64,000 nt of DNA from Glaciimonas sp. PAMC28666 (GCF_016917355.1 NZ_CP070304.1:2542001-2606000), one strand, 5' to 3'; numbered from the stretch's first letter, positions 46,513 to 56,968 are shown. Notes: generated by a model not told the origin, from the letters alone. Program-made: numbers and translations.

Positions 46513-47394
46513 ATGTCGATCCTGATTAACAAAGATACAAAAGTCGTCACCCAAGGTATCACCGGCAAAACCGGTCAATATCATACCCGCGGTTGCCGCG
46601 ATTATGCGAATGGCAAAGAAGCTTTTGTCGCTGGTGTGAATCCAAAAAGAGCCGGTGAAGATTTCGAAGGCATTCCTATTTTCGCTAATGTTGCTGAAGC
46701 TAAGGCCGCTACTGGCGCCAACGTTTCGGTGATTTACGTGCCGCCTGCAGGCGCGGCAGCAGCGATTTGGGAAGCAGTCGAAGCAGAGTTGGATCTAGCG
46801 ATCTGTATCACAGAAGGTATTCCTGTCCGCGATATGCTGGCGTTGAAAGACCGTATGGCTAAATCCGGCAGCAAGACTTTGCTGCTAGGACCAAATTGCC
46901 CAGGTCTGATCACACCGGACGAAATCAAAATTGGTATCATGCCAGGCCATATTCACAAAAGAGGTCGTATCGGTGTGGTGTCGCGTTCAGGTACATTGAC
47001 GTATGAAGCAGTGGGTCAACTGACCGCGCTGGGTCTGGGTCAATCATCGGCGGTTGGTATCGGTGGCGATCCAATCAATGGCTTGAAACACATTGATATC
47101 ATGAAGATGTTCAATGACGATCCTGATACCGATGCGGTCATCATGATCGGTGAAATCGGCGGTCCTGATGAAGCGAATGCAGCTTACTGGATCAAAGACA
47201 ACATGAAAAAGCCAGTCGTCAACTTTATCGCTGGCGTTACAGCGCCTCCGGGCAAACGTATGGGCCATGCTGGTGCGTTGATTTCTGGCGGTGCTGATAC
47301 AGCACAAGCCAAACTAGACATCATGGAAGCTTGCGGTATCAAAACCACAAAGAACCCGTCTGAAATGGCACGCTTGCTGATGGCGATGCTGTAA
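46513..47394 (+). CDS. sucD: succinate-CoA ligase, alpha subunit
   Basis: SucD binds CoA and carries the phosphohistidine intermediate. The 293-residue product has the CoA-binding Rossmann domain starting [28 protein letters not shown], and the active-site His in [13 protein letters not shown]. An upstream in-frame start at 46456 is possible, but AAGGAA at 46502-46507 supports ATG at 46513. Confidence 0.98.
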   Translation: MSILINKDTKVVTQGITGKTGQYHTRGCRDYANGKEAFVAGVNPKRAGEDFEGIPIFANVAEAKAATGANVSVIYVPPAGAAAAIWEAVEAELDLAICITEGIPVRDMLALKDRMAKSGSKTLLLGPNCPGLITPDEIKIGIMPGHIHKRGRIGVVSRSGTLTYEAVGQLTALGLGQSSAVGIGGDPINGLKHIDIMKMFNDDPDTDAVIMIGEIGGPDEANAAYWIKDNMKKPVVNFIAGVTAPPGKRMGHAGALISGGADTAQAKLDIMEACGIKTTKNPSEMARLLMAML

Positions 47395-47726
47395 TCACAG
47401 CTATTTGCCTGATGGTAATCGAATGAATAATAAAGGAGCTTCGGCTCCTTTATTTTATGGGGCTGACCCATCCTGAAATAGGCTACATCAACGCAATCGT
47501 GGTTCAAGGCGATCGTGGTGCGAATCGCCGCGAAATGCATATGCGCGATGAAAGCTCTTCAGCATCTTTGGCCCTTATGTGCGAATTGCGCTTGTTGCCG
47601 GTTCGGACTTCTCGTATTTTCCTGCGGTTTTTTTCTTGCCATCCTCTTGCCGTTCGCTTCTTAACCAACGAAAATACCTTTAGAGCAGTTTGGCCTGACG
47701 CTTCCTCTTTTTGATCGCTACTGAAA
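47395..47726. other. sucD-PP2C intergenic region
   Basis: These 332 bases contain the sucD terminator and no supported gene. Small overlapping open frames on both strands (47457-47714 and 47504-47761) have no ribosome-binding site or recognisable product. Confidence 0.55.
47429..47458 (+). terminator. UUCG-loop terminator after sucD
   Basis: AATAAAGGAGC (47429-47439), the tetraloop TTCG and GCTCCTTTATT (47444-47454) make a perfect 11-bp stem followed by TTAT. Confidence 0.93.
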
Positions 47727-48509
47727 ATGTCCATCCCTTTACGATTTGAATTTTTTGCCAAGACCGATGTCGGTATGGTGCGTCTGGAGAATGAAGACGC
47801 TATTGCGGTGAGTGAAGACTTGCAACTGGCTATCCTAGCCGATGGAATGGGTGGTTACAACGCGGGCGAGGTAGCCAGTGGCATCGCTACCGTGACCATT
47901 CAGCATATGGTGGAGCAGCATCAGCGTGAGAACCAATATAGTCACCCCGACGATCAAACGGCGGTGCGCCGTCTATGTTTGATGCAGGCAGTGCGTAAAG
48001 CAAATAGCGCGATTATCGACGCTGCCCGGCAACAGCCCGAATATCGTGGCATGGGAACAACCGTCGTGTTAGCCTGGTTTCAAGGCGATCGCGTTTGTAT
48101 TTCACACGTCGGTGATTCACGTGCCTATTTGATACGAGGTGGCGAGATGTCGCAATTAACTCGGGATCATTCACAGGTACAAGAGCAGGTCGCCGCCGGC
48201 TTGTTAACCGCGGAAGAAGCTGCCTTCGCTATGAATCGCAATGTTATTACCCGCGCCGTTGGAGTAGGGCATCAGTTGGTGGTCGACGTGCAAGAGCGTG
48301 CTGTCGAGGTTGGGGATCTTTATCTGTTGTGCTCTGACGGCTTGTCGGACCGTCTGTCTTCCGCACAAATGCAGAACATTATCGACGCTGCAAATGGGGG
48401 ATTGGAAACGGCCTGTGAAGCATTGATACAAGCCGCAAATGACGGTGGGGGGCAGGACAATATTTCCGTCGTGCTCATCAATGTATCAGGTCAGATCGCT
48501 TGTAGCTGA
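47727..48509 (+). CDS. PP2C-type protein phosphatase (Stp1/PrpC-like)
   Basis: The 260-residue phosphatase has all PP2C metal-site motifs: RLENEDA, LADGMGGYNAGEVAS, GMGTTVV, HVGDSRAYL, LLCSDGLSD and GGGQDNISVV. It probably removes phosphate from Ser/Thr targets of a Hanks-type kinase, but no kinase gene is adjacent in this window. It is full length with no extra domain. Confidence 0.93.
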   Translation: MSIPLRFEFFAKTDVGMVRLENEDAIAVSEDLQLAILADGMGGYNAGEVASGIATVTIQHMVEQHQRENQYSHPDDQTAVRRLCLMQAVRKANSAIIDAARQQPEYRGMGTTVVLAWFQGDRVCISHVGDSRAYLIRGGEMSQLTRDHSQVQEQVAAGLLTAEEAAFAMNRNVITRAVGVGHQLVVDVQERAVEVGDLYLLCSDGLSDRLSSAQMQNIIDAANGGLETACEALIQAANDGGGQDNISVVLINVSGQIACS

Positions 48510-48649
48510 GCAATGCAGGAGAACAGGGCAAAGGATGCGCAAACTCGACCCTCGGTCTTCCCCAAGAGAAATTCGATTGCGGTCGCTGCCGCAGCCGTTC
48601 AGAGGCTAACGAAGAATTTGAAGGTGGGGATGAATATTCATCCAGGCTC

Positions 48650-48684
48650 AGAAAGCGAAAAGCCCCGGTGAAGCTCACCGAGGC
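48650..48684 (-). terminator. intrinsic terminator after ychF
   Basis: GCCCCGGTGA (48662-48671) pairs with TCACCGAGGC (48675-48684), a 10-bp stem with one G-T pair and a 3-base loop. On the minus strand it is followed by TTTTCGCTTT, so it serves the leftward ychF. Confidence 0.8.
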
Positions 48685-48748
48685 CAGAACGCCGAGCGGG
48701 TTCTCCCAATCGATTTCTAATGAGATGCCCTTAATCTTGCGATATTGG

Positions 48749-49840
48749 TCAGACGTTAAATAAGAAGTTCAAAACGTCGCCGTCTTTCACCACATATTCT
48801 TTGCCTTCAGCGCGCATCTTGCCTGCTTCCTTGGCGCCGGCCTCACCCTTATAGGTAATGAAGTCATCGTAGGCGATAGTTTGCGCACGAATGAAACCTC
48901 GTTCAAAGTCGGTATGGATAACGCCAGCCGCTTGTGGGCCGGTGTCACCAACGTGAATCGTCCAGGCGCGTACTTCTTTGACACCTGCGGTGAAATAGGT
49001 TTGCAGACCTAGCAGCTTGAATGCCGCACGGATCAGGCGATCCAGTCCTGGCTCTTGCATGCCCATATCGGCGAGAAACTCATGTTTATCGGCTTCGTCG
49101 AGGTCCGAAATTTCAGATTCGATGGACGCACAGATCGGCACCATCGGCGCATTTTGCGATGCGGCGTAAGCGGTCAGCTGATCTAGCAATGGATTATTGG
49201 TGAACCCTGTGTCGGAGACATTAGCAACATACATTGCCGGCTTGGCCGTAATCAGGCAAAGCGGTTTGATCAATGCCATTTCTTCTTCGTCGAGACCACA
49301 AGCGCGCACTGGTTTGGCTTGATCCAGTTCCGGCATCAGACGCTCCAATATCGCGACTAATTTCGCTGCATCTTTATCACCCGAGCGGGCTTTTTTGTTT
49401 TCGCGATGGATGGCCTTTTCGACCGTACCCATATCGGCTAACGCCAATTCGGTCTGGATCACTTCGATATCGTCCAGCGGACTGACTTTACCGGCGACAT
49501 GAATGACGTTGTCGTCTTCAAAGCAGCGCACCACGTTGACGATGGCGTCTGTTTCGCGGATATGGGCCAGAAATTGATTGCCCAGCCCTTCGCCTTTGGA
49601 GGCGCCTGCTACCAAACCGGCAATATCCACGAACTCGACCGTTGCCGGAAGAATCCGCTCGGGCTTGACAATCGCAGCGAGCGCAGTCAGGCGCGGGTCG
49701 GGCACTTCAACCATGCCGACGTTTGGTTCGATAGTACAGAAGGGATAGTTTTCTGCTGGAATGCCTGCTTTAGTCAGGGCATTGAATAGGGTGGATTTGC
49801 CAACGTTAGGTAGGCCGACGATGCCGCACTTGAGACTCAT
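48749..49840 (-). CDS. ychF: ribosome-binding ATPase YchF (Obg family)
   Basis: YchF is a universally conserved P-loop protein that prefers ATP and binds ribosomes. The 363-residue product has the G1 motif GLPNVGKST (8-16), the G3 region [20 protein letters not shown], the modified G4 [14 protein letters not shown], a helical arm and a C-terminal TGS domain. It lies near pth as in other betaproteobacteria, though here separated by an autotransporter gene. Confidence 0.97.
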   Translation of the reverse strand: MSLKCGIVGLPNVGKSTLFNALTKAGIPAENYPFCTIEPNVGMVEVPDPRLTALAAIVKPERILPATVEFVDIAGLVAGASKGEGLGNQFLAHIRETDAIVNVVRCFEDDNVIHVAGKVSPLDDIEVIQTELALADMGTVEKAIHRENKKARSGDKDAAKLVAILERLMPELDQAKPVRACGLDEEEMALIKPLCLITAKPAMYVANVSDTGFTNNPLLDQLTAYAASQNAPMVPICASIESEISDLDEADKHEFLADMGMQEPGLDRLIRAAFKLLGLQTYFTAGVKEVRAWTIHVGDTGPQAAGVIHTDFERGFIRAQTIAYDDFITYKGEAGAKEAGKMRAEGKEYVVKDGDVLNFLFNV

Positions 49841-49861
49841 GAAAATCTTTCTAGATCAATA

Positions 49862-49903
49862 GGTTACAGATAAACGGTTGCAGATGAACGCTTACAGGAG
49901 AGC
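49862..49903. repeat. 14-bp tandem repeat upstream of ychF
   Basis: GGTTACAGATAAAC, GGTTGCAGATGAAC and GCTTACAGGAGAGC are three head-to-tail imperfect copies starting 22 bases before the ychF start codon. Confidence 0.75.
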
Positions 49904-50125
49904 GGTTAATGACGCATAGGCGACACCTGAGACGAAGCCGACGCATGTCAAATTAAATTTTTCGGCAGCTCGGCGCTTGCGTTGCCGCGGGATCGAGCGC
50001 GAAAACCACTAACAGACTTGTAACAGTAGCAATAAAAGCGGGATGCGTTCACCGAATTTTATCGAGACTTTGTTCAAAAGACGCCTATTGTAACTCTGTC
50101 GTCGTTAACTACAGGTAAACCTTGG

Positions 50126-50175
50126 AAAAAAGAGGGCCGCCGGCGTCCCAGTTGTCGGCACGCCGCCGGTCCTCT
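50126..50175 (-). terminator. intrinsic terminator after the autotransporter gene
   Basis: On the minus strand AGAGGACCGGCGGCGT pairs with ACGCCGGCGGCCCTCT (two mismatches) and is followed by TTTTTCC. The long GC-rich stem ends 13 bases beyond the stop codon. Confidence 0.85.
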
Positions 50176-50188
50176 TGCTATCCACGAG

Positions 50189-52168
50189 TTAAAACACTTT
50201 CGCGACGCCTAGTTGAAGAGTGTTTGCTCTGTTACCGCTTGCGAACTGCCCGCTATAATTCGCGAAGGCGGTCGTATCGGCTGCCAGTTTGAGATTGGCA
50301 CCCAGATCCAGATGCGTGGTATTTGCCGCACTTTGGTAACCGGGCATACCGAAGCTGCCACCCATTCCGACCACATGTGCGCGGACGTCATCCGGGGTAT
50401 TTTTCAGTTCTCTATCCCATGCCAGTTTTGCGAATGGCTGAATTGGAAATCCCCACATGGTTTGGTTAGAGGTTATTTGCAGGCCCAAACTGGAAACCAG
50501 CGAGGTGCGGGTTTGGGCGTCAAAATGCATAGCGGTACTGTCGTTGCCTAGCTCGTCATACGCATTGACCTTGATTTGTTGCCAGGTCAGATTCGCGATT
50601 GGACTCAATACCGCCGCACCGAGGTTAAAGTCGTACTGACCACCTAAACGGAGCAGCAATTGGTCGCCCGCAGTGGTGCCGTTTTCGTTTCGCAAAGCCT
50701 GCCCCAGCATAATGCTTCGGGTGACGTTGTTATATTCAAGCAAGCCGGAAAGGCCGATTGCGTTCACTGCCCATGCGCCATCACGATATTGGGTATAAGC
50801 CGAAATCATGGTTTGATCCAGCTTAAAGTTGCCAGTATTGCTGCCGAAACTGGATTTATTTTGACCGTAACCGAACGCGGTTCCTATCATCCATTGTTGA
50901 TTAATCGCGTAATCGATCCCGACTGTTGCGCTGGTGGCGGAACCATCCAAACCTTGCATATTGTCGGTTTTGCTGTAGTTGCGTTGCGTATTACCAACTA
51001 CCGCGTAGGCTTCCGCTTTGCCTACATTTGCCGGTGAGGAGCTGAATAACCTTAACCGATTATCAATGGCAAGCGTTTGCGCCTGAGCACCGACCATTGG
51101 TGCCGACGCCAACATACTGATCTGGGTGGGTGCCAGCAATACCGATTGCGCATATTGGGCCAGGATGGCTTGGGCGGCGCCACCGGGATGCACGCTATCG
51201 GCAAACAGGTAGGTGAGGTTGGCGTTAGGCTCTACTAAAGTAGCGGTCGTGCAGGTGCTGGAATCAGGCGTGGTGCAGGCCGCTGATGTGACATTTTTGA
51301 AGCCATATCGCGCGGGGTTACGAATCACCTCATCCAGCAAGCTGAATACGTCGAGGGCAATAATATTGCCGCCTAACCGATTCAGACTTTGATTCAAGGT
51401 TTGATTAAACGTGTAAGCCGAGGCTGTCCACAATTGCTGCAAACCAAGTTGTGCGGCCAACGGCGTATTACCGATATCCGGGAGATTCAGGACCATTACT
51501 TTTCCTGCGCCAGCATGCTGTAATGCCCCAACCAACCCGGCGACATTCACCGCTTCACCGGCAACTGATCCAACGATTGTCTGCGCAGTGGCGGCCTGCA
51601 CCGCCGGATTTGGATCGGCCAGACCGGCTTGATTCAGCGTTGTGTACGCAAAAACGTCATTGGAGCCTGCCCATACGCTATACAGCGCATTTTTGTCCGC
51701 TTTGGGGTGGCTGGCTAAATAACCGTTGACCTCGTCCGTAACGGATGGCGTCAAAAATCCGGTTGTGGGGTCTAAAGACTGCTGGCTGGTCTGGGCGCCA
51801 CCGATTGCATAATTGGTCCCACTCAAAGGCACCACGCCATTTGGCGTCAGCACATACGCAGGATCGGCGGTTAAGCCATTTTTATGCGCCAATAGTTGGG
51901 TCCAGACCAAATCTGGATTAGTTGTAAAAGAGGGTTGAAGGCCGACACCGGTATAAAAGCCGCTATCCATTAAGGAATCGCCAAAAAAAACCATTTGTGA
52001 AAAATTCGCGGCAGAGGCAATAGGTGCCATGCACAGGCTGATACCAATACTGGCGCTAACAGCCGAAATGACGCACAAGGCTTTGCGGGTGTGGAGTTCC
52101 AGGCGCGGCGTAAACAGTGTAGTGAACATAGCGGTGCGACGTGATAGCGCAAACGGGAGGTGAGCCAA
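50189..52168 (-). CDS. GDSL-type esterase autotransporter (EstA-like)
   Basis: The 659-residue product has a long signal peptide (cleavage likely after ASA, residue 53) and a GDSL lipase domain with nucleophile Ser65 in FFGDSLMDSG and the Asp/His pair in DSVHPGG. The C-terminal beta-barrel of about 280 residues ends in Phe (LQLGVAKVF). It should be displayed on the outer membrane and hydrolyse esters, as EstA does in Pseudomonas. The start is TTG at 52166-52168, supported by AGGAG six bases upstream; the next ATG at 52129 has no ribosome-binding site. Confidence 0.93.
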   Translation of the reverse strand: MAHLPFALSRRTAMFTTLFTPRLELHTRKALCVISAVSASIGISLCMAPIASAANFSQMVFFGDSLMDSGFYTGVGLQPSFTTNPDLVWTQLLAHKNGLTADPAYVLTPNGVVPLSGTNYAIGGAQTSQQSLDPTTGFLTPSVTDEVNGYLASHPKADKNALYSVWAGSNDVFAYTTLNQAGLADPNPAVQAATAQTIVGSVAGEAVNVAGLVGALQHAGAGKVMVLNLPDIGNTPLAAQLGLQQLWTASAYTFNQTLNQSLNRLGGNIIALDVFSLLDEVIRNPARYGFKNVTSAACTTPDSSTCTTATLVEPNANLTYLFADSVHPGGAAQAILAQYAQSVLLAPTQISMLASAPMVGAQAQTLAIDNRLRLFSSSPANVGKAEAYAVVGNTQRNYSKTDNMQGLDGSATSATVGIDYAINQQWMIGTAFGYGQNKSSFGSNTGNFKLDQTMISAYTQYRDGAWAVNAIGLSGLLEYNNVTRSIMLGQALRNENGTTAGDQLLLRLGGQYDFNLGAAVLSPIANLTWQQIKVNAYDELGNDSTAMHFDAQTRTSLVSSLGLQITSNQTMWGFPIQPFAKLAWDRELKNTPDDVRAHVVGMGGSFGMPGYQSAANTTHLDLGANLKLAADTTAFANYSGQFASGNRANTLQLGVAKVF

Positions 52169-52650
52169 AGAATTCTCCTAGTGAGATTTATAGATTTTAT
52201 GGTGGCGGTGATAGCCCGGAAATTGAGGTAAAGAATGCGAAAACACTGAGGAAATAGTCGAAGCAGTCACGCCAAAAAACGCCGCATTATTTCAAAAGTG
52301 GATCGAATAGCACTATTTTTCAATTCGTGAATTAACCATCATGCCAAGAAAAAACCTCAACCAGTTAACTAATCTCTATTTTTTTATGATTTTGTTGGTT
52401 CTTTTCGGAATCCCGCGTCTGGCTATTGTTAAGTCATGCCTTTGTGTTTACCATCCCCGCGTCCAATCGGGGGATGCAAAGCACAGAGCGAAAATGATGC
52501 AATTGGGTGTTTGTTGCAGGATCCTCACGCGGCCTGAATAATCGTGCCGGAATAGGGTAATCGCTTCGAACCTGGAAGGCTCAAAGCGAATTAGGCTCAA
52601 ACTCTTCATTCCTTGATCAGCGCTTCACCAAGCAACTTGACGCCATAAAG
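52169..52650. other. intergenic region upstream of the autotransporter gene
   Basis: No gene is supported in these 482 bases. An open frame at 52341-52541 has no ribosome-binding site. A hairpin at 52452-52476 pairs CATCCCC with GGGGATG. Confidence 0.5.
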
Positions 52651-52785
52651 TTAGCGATAATGTCTTGGGTGGTGATAATGATGATGGTGGTGACGGTAAT
52701 GGTGCACCATTGGTCGATGATTTTGTGCTTGCGCAAATGGAATAAATCCGAGGACAAGGGCAACAAGACAGAGTAGCTTTTTCAT
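52651..52785 (-). CDS. 44-residue exported His-rich peptide
   Basis: A short minus-strand frame from ATG (52783-52785) to TAA (52651-52653) encodes 44 residues. The first 20 form a classic signal peptide (MKKLLCLVALVLGFIPFAQA). The predicted mature 24 residues contain 10 His and 3 Tyr, including runs HHHHH and HH. AAAGGAGTG seven bases upstream is a strong ribosome-binding site. A periplasmic metal-binding role (Ni, Zn, Cu) is likely from composition but not shown. A longer frame at 52625-52834 overlaps it in another frame and lacks these features. Confidence 0.8.
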   Translation of the reverse strand: MKKLLCLVALVLGFIPFAQAQNHRPMVHHYRHHHHHYHHPRHYR

Positions 52786-52975
52786 TTTCACTCCTTTGAA
52801 TGGTTCTAGGGGTCATCCGCATGTGCAGCGGCATGATGTTAAAACGCTATCAAAGCGAATCGGTTGACGCTGTTTGCCCTCACATTACCAATTTTGAGAA
52901 AAATACCGCCAGGAAAAGACCATCGAGCGTGATTGGATTGGTGAATCGCCAGTGAAGCGAATCAGAGAAAGGCGA

Positions 52976-53560
52976 TTATTTTGCGGTGTGCAACTGCATG
53001 GTGGCTTCAGAAAATTTGCCGTCACACAGCATCGGAATGACTTTTAAGCTCTCGGCAATGGCATCATCGAGTAGGGGCTGCTCTTCCTTGCGTGGTCGAT
53101 GCAACACAAAATCTGCCACGCCCTGTTGCAAATTCAAGGTGCGCGGGTGACCGATCCCGATGCGTAAGCGCCAATAATCTTGCGTGCCGAGTGCGGCGGT
53201 AATATCCTTTAGACCGTTATGTCCCCCGGACGAGCCACCTTTCTTGAGCTTGGCGACGCCAGGCATTAAATCCAGCTCATCATGAACAACCAACACCTCT
53301 TCAGCAGCAATTTTGTAAAATCGCGCTAAGGTGCCAACGGATTGTCCGGACCGGTTCATAAAGGTTTGCGGTTCCAGCAGCCACACTTCCTGGGCATTAA
53401 TTCTGACTTTTCCGACCAGGGCTTTGAAGTCGGCTTTGCGTTGAAGGCTACAGCCGAGATCTTGCGCCAGATTGTCGACCAGCCAGAAGCCAGCGTTATG
53501 GCGGGTTTGTTCGTATTCCGGGCCGGGATTGCCGAGGCCGACGATAAGGCGAATTGACAT
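52976..53560 (-). CDS. pth: peptidyl-tRNA hydrolase
   Basis: Pth cleaves peptidyl-tRNA released from stalled ribosomes and is essential. The 194-residue product begins [25 protein letters not shown], seen as separate blocks containing the catalytic His, and has [16 protein letters not shown] and GHNGLKDI. The frame extends to 53617, but ATG at 53558-53560 gives the standard start. It follows rplY leftward. Confidence 0.97.
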   Translation of the reverse strand: MSIRLIVGLGNPGPEYEQTRHNAGFWLVDNLAQDLGCSLQRKADFKALVGKVRINAQEVWLLEPQTFMNRSGQSVGTLARFYKIAAEEVLVVHDELDLMPGVAKLKKGGSSGGHNGLKDITAALGTQDYWRLRIGIGHPRTLNLQQGVADFVLHRPRKEEQPLLDDAIAESLKVIPMLCDGKFSEATMQLHTAK

Positions 53561-53806
53561 AAGATTCCGAATAATGCGTGCGGTGAAGTTGGGCGTATTA
53601 ATTGTCGATGACGTCAACGGTGTTTTAATGAGCTGTCATCGGGCAACTTGACACCTTTGCCAAGATTTTAGGGGAAAACACGTCACTAAGGCAATTTGGT
53701 TCGCGTACCGAGAGCGCGGCGCTTGCGGTCCCACAAGCGTTATAAGATGGGGTTGAGCTCAGACCGGTGCTCGCTTCTGTCTACGGTATCAAGCCAGGAA
53801 TAAAAA

Positions 53807-53830
53807 AAACCCGCCACGAAGGGCGGGTTT
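53807..53830. terminator. intrinsic terminator after rplY
   Basis: AAACCCGCC (53807-53815) pairs with GGCGGGTTT (53822-53830). On the minus strand it is followed by eight T, serving rplY. Confidence 0.9.
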
Positions 53831-53859
53831 CCAAGTCACAAAATATGTGACGAATTACA

Positions 53860-54480
53860 TTATTTCTTTTCAGCAGCTGCTGCTGCAGCAGCAGCAACAT
53901 CAGCTGGCACCTCAGCTTCAACTTTACCGGCTGGAATCGCAGCAGTAGCGATTGTCAGGTTTTCCTGGCTCACAACTGTTACGCCAGCAGGCAATTTCAG
54001 GTCAGCCAGGTGAATCGAGTGGCCGACGTCGAGAGCTGACAGATCAACTTCAACGAACTCAGGCAAGTCTTGCGGCAAGCAAGAGATGTCCAGGTCAGTG
54101 ATAACGTGGCTGATGATACCGGCCGACAATTTCACAGCTGGGGAGACGTCTGCATTGATAAAGTGCAAAGGCACTTTAACGTGGATTGCTTGTTTCGCGT
54201 CTACGCGTTGGAAATCTGCGTGCAGGACCAATTGTTTGTATGCGTGGACCTGAAAGTCACGTAGCAACACTTTTTGAACCGCGCCATCAATTTCCAGATC
54301 CAGGATCGACGAGTGGAATGCTTCTTTCTTCAGCGCGTGGTAAAGCGCGTTGTGATCGAGCGACAGATTAACTGGCGCGTCCGAACCACCGTATACGATT
54401 CCTGGTGTTTGGCCAGCAATGCGCAGGCGGCGGCTCGCTCCGGTACCCAGCTCTTTGCGAACAAATGCGATAACTTTCAT
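53860..54480 (-). CDS. rplY: 50S ribosomal protein L25 (general stress protein Ctc form)
   Basis: L25 binds 5S rRNA. The 206-residue product is the long Ctc type: an N-terminal L25 domain ([22 protein letters not shown]) and a C-terminal beta domain, followed by an Ala run and KK. It lies between prs and pth, the standard order. CGGAG precedes the start by eight bases. Confidence 0.97.
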   Translation of the reverse strand: MKVIAFVRKELGTGASRRLRIAGQTPGIVYGGSDAPVNLSLDHNALYHALKKEAFHSSILDLEIDGAVQKVLLRDFQVHAYKQLVLHADFQRVDAKQAIHVKVPLHFINADVSPAVKLSAGIISHVITDLDISCLPQDLPEFVEVDLSALDVGHSIHLADLKLPAGVTVVSQENLTIATAAIPAGKVEAEVPADVAAAAAAAAEKK

Positions 54481-54601
54481 TTTGAAACTCCGTTGTTTGC
54501 AAGACTTCCGTCTTGCGGTAAAAATCTCCCGCGACCAGGGGATTTAAGTACACCAGTGAACAGGGAAATCCCATTCAGAGGTTATAAATTCTTTACAAAT
54601 T

Positions 54602-55555
54602 TTATGACTCTGCGAACAGTGACATGACTGAATCGCCTCTGCTAATGCGCTTAAACGTTTCGGCTAGCAACTCGGCACAGGACAATTGACGAATCTTGCC
54701 GCAGGCCTTGGCTTCGGCGGAAAGGGGAATGGTATCGACTACAACCAGTTCGTCGAGTGGTGAATTAACAATGCGCTCAAGGGCCGGACCGGACAATACC
54801 GGGTGCGTACAGTAAGCAACCACTTTCTTCGCGCCACGTTCTTTCAGTACTTCTGCCGCTTTTGTCAGGGTGCCCGCGGTATCGACCATGTCATCCATGA
54901 TCACGCAGTTACGACCTTCGACTTCACCAATGATGTTCATGACTTCAGAAACGTTGGCTTTAGGACGACGTTTGTCAATAATCGCCAGATCGCAATTCAG
55001 ACGTTTTGCCAGAGCCCGGGCACGTACTACGCCGCCGACATCTGGTGAAACGACCAGCAGATCATCATAGTTCTTGCTAACCAGATCACCCAACAAAATA
55101 GGCGACGCGTAAATATTGTCAACCGGGATATCGAAGAAACCTTGAATCTGGTCTGCATGCAGATCCATAATTAACACGCGTTCAACGCCGGCTTCCTGCA
55201 ACATATTGGCAACCACCTTGGCAGAAATCGCTACGCGAGCTGAACGCGGACGACGATCCTGACGGGCATAACCAAAGTAGGGAATCGCAGCAGTAATGCG
55301 ACCAGCCGAGGCACGTTTAAGTGCGTCGACCATCAACATAATTTCCATCAGGCTGTCGTTAGTTGGTGCGCAGGTTGATTGCAGCACGAAAACATCTTTA
55401 CCGCGGACGTTTTCGTTGATTTCAACGGCTATTTCACCATCAGAAAATTTGGTTACGTTAGCTTTGCCTAACGGAATGCCGAGCTGTTTGGCAACTCCAA
55501 TAGCTAGTTCCGGGTTTGCGTTGCCGGTAAAAACCATAAGGTTTTCGAGTGCCAT
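54602..55555 (-). CDS. prs: ribose-phosphate pyrophosphokinase
   Basis: Prs makes PRPP from ribose 5-phosphate and ATP, feeding nucleotide, histidine and tryptophan synthesis. The 317-residue product has [32 protein letters not shown], the flexible loop [11 protein letters not shown] and the PRPP loop [12 protein letters not shown]. rplY follows after 121 bases, and tRNA-Gln lies upstream. Confidence 0.98.
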   Translation of the reverse strand: MALENLMVFTGNANPELAIGVAKQLGIPLGKANVTKFSDGEIAVEINENVRGKDVFVLQSTCAPTNDSLMEIMLMVDALKRASAGRITAAIPYFGYARQDRRPRSARVAISAKVVANMLQEAGVERVLIMDLHADQIQGFFDIPVDNIYASPILLGDLVSKNYDDLLVVSPDVGGVVRARALAKRLNCDLAIIDKRRPKANVSEVMNIIGEVEGRNCVIMDDMVDTAGTLTKAAEVLKERGAKKVVAYCTHPVLSGPALERIVNSPLDELVVVDTIPLSAEAKACGKIRQLSCAELLAETFKRISRGDSVMSLFAES

Positions 55556-55792
55556 GGAGATCCCTGAATACAGTCGTTAAAAGTTAAAAAGCTAAGTAAA
55601 GCCAAGATGAGAGCGCCAACTTAAAAAGCCGACAATGCCCGACTGTGACAGTCTTGCGTTGGCGGCTTAATTTTGTATCGTCGTGTTTTTCGCGTTGCTT
55701 CGGGCAATGTTGCTGCCACATAAGCCGCTGGTTTCTTTTACAGCCTTGGTGTTAATTATTTTATGTTATCAATCAATAACATAAAAACTTTA

Positions 55793-55869
55793 TGGCAGGG
55801 GAGGAAGGACTCGAACCTTCGAATGCTGGAATCAAAATCCAGTGCCTTAACCAACTTGGCGACTCCCCT
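55793..55869 (-). tRNA. tRNA-Gln (anticodon TTG)
   Basis: The 77-nt minus-strand sequence folds as a cloverleaf. The 7-bp acceptor stem pairs AGGGGAG with CTCCCCT, followed by G and encoded CCA. The anticodon arm is CTGGA-TTTTGAT-TCCAG with anticodon TTG, and the T arm is GAAGG-TTCGAGT-CCTTC. Its place between ispE and prs is conserved in betaproteobacteria. Confidence 0.96.
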
Positions 55870-55948
55870 ACGCAACTTGTTGCCCATCATAATTGTCAAA
55901 ACGCTGGTTCAGCGCTTGCATTTCATGACCGACGAATTAGGGACCAGA

Positions 55949-56812
55949 TTATAGCAAATCTTTTAGAGGATGGAAGCTAATTCCTTTCGCTTTCCACACT
56001 TTCCAACGATTCTGTACTAATTTCCGCACATCATCGGCTTGCTGCTCCTGTTCAAACGCACAAAATACACATGCACCAGAACCGGTCATCCTTGCATTTC
56101 CGTGAGTGCTGAGCCACTTAATGACTTCTTCAACTTCAGGAAACAACTTGGTCGCAACGATTTGTAAATCATTCTTTCCAAAGCAATCCTGATGCCCTGA
56201 AAAGTCCGCTATTTTGACCAATTTTGTGTCCCGTGTCAATTCTTCTGACGAAAATATTAACGAAGTAGCGATTTGAACCCCGGGTTCGATCACGATGTAC
56301 CAGCAGTCCTTGGTGTCGACGGGCGCCAGCGCCTCGCCAATACCCTCTGCGAATGCGTTTTGGCCGAATATAAAAAACGGCACATCCGCGCCCAACTGTA
56401 AGCCGATGGCCATCAACTCCTCCCGACTGAAGCCCGCGTCCCATAGGTGATTTAGCGCCATCAAGGTAGTGGCGGCATCCGATGAGCCACCACCCAAACC
56501 GCCGCCCATGGGTAATATTTTATTGATCGCAATATTGGCCCCGGGAAGGTTTTGACCAGTTTTCTGTTGTATGGCCGTTTGCAGCAGTTTGGCCGCGCGC
56601 ACGATCAGATCGCTTTCCTCTGGTATGCCTGGAATGGCGGTAACGCGATGAATGATGCCGTCGTTGCGGGTTTCAAAGTCCAGCAAATCACCATAATCGA
56701 GTAATTGGAAGACTGTTTGCAGCAGATGATAACCGTCGGCACGTCGGCCATTGACGTGCAGGAAAAGATTGAGTTTGGCGGGAGCAGGGCAGTTTTTAAG
56801 CGTACGTGTCAT
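55949..56812 (-). CDS. ispE: 4-diphosphocytidyl-2-C-methyl-D-erythritol kinase
   Basis: IspE phosphorylates CDP-methylerythritol in the MEP isoprenoid pathway. The 287-residue GHMP kinase has PAPAKLNLFLHV with the conserved Lys, the ATP motif PMGGGLGGGSSDAA and a C-terminal MTGSGACVF motif. It follows lolB leftward by 156 bases and precedes tRNA-Gln. Confidence 0.97.
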   Translation of the reverse strand: MTRTLKNCPAPAKLNLFLHVNGRRADGYHLLQTVFQLLDYGDLLDFETRNDGIIHRVTAIPGIPEESDLIVRAAKLLQTAIQQKTGQNLPGANIAINKILPMGGGLGGGSSDAATTLMALNHLWDAGFSREELMAIGLQLGADVPFFIFGQNAFAEGIGEALAPVDTKDCWYIVIEPGVQIATSLIFSSEELTRDTKLVKIADFSGHQDCFGKNDLQIVATKLFPEVEEVIKWLSTHGNARMTGSGACVFCAFEQEQQADDVRKLVQNRWKVWKAKGISFHPLKDLL

Positions 56813-56968
56813 AACAAATAAATGGTGTGGTAACAGGCCAGTAGCAAAAGCCTGCGTTCAGGCTTTATCTATACAATTTGTTTATGCAATTTATTTATAC
56901 AGTTTATCTCTGCAATTTATCTACGCCATATTTGTGTCATTTCAACCAAGGGGCGGAAATGACACGGT

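Larger units (their letters stand above)
49841..50188. other. ychF-autotransporter intergenic region
   Basis: No gene is supported in these 348 bases. They hold a 14-bp repeat just upstream of ychF and the terminator of the autotransporter gene. Confidence 0.55.

Noticed and set aside
47457-47761. Overlapping open frames on both strands between sucD and the phosphatase gene
   Set aside because: Neither has a ribosome-binding site or motif, and the two overlap each other.
52341-52541. 66-residue plus-strand open frame
   Set aside because: There is no ribosome-binding site, no homologue I recognise, and it contains a hairpin.
52625-52834. 69-residue minus-strand open frame
   Set aside because: It overlaps the His-rich peptide gene in a different frame and lacks the signal peptide and strong ribosome-binding site that the shorter frame has.
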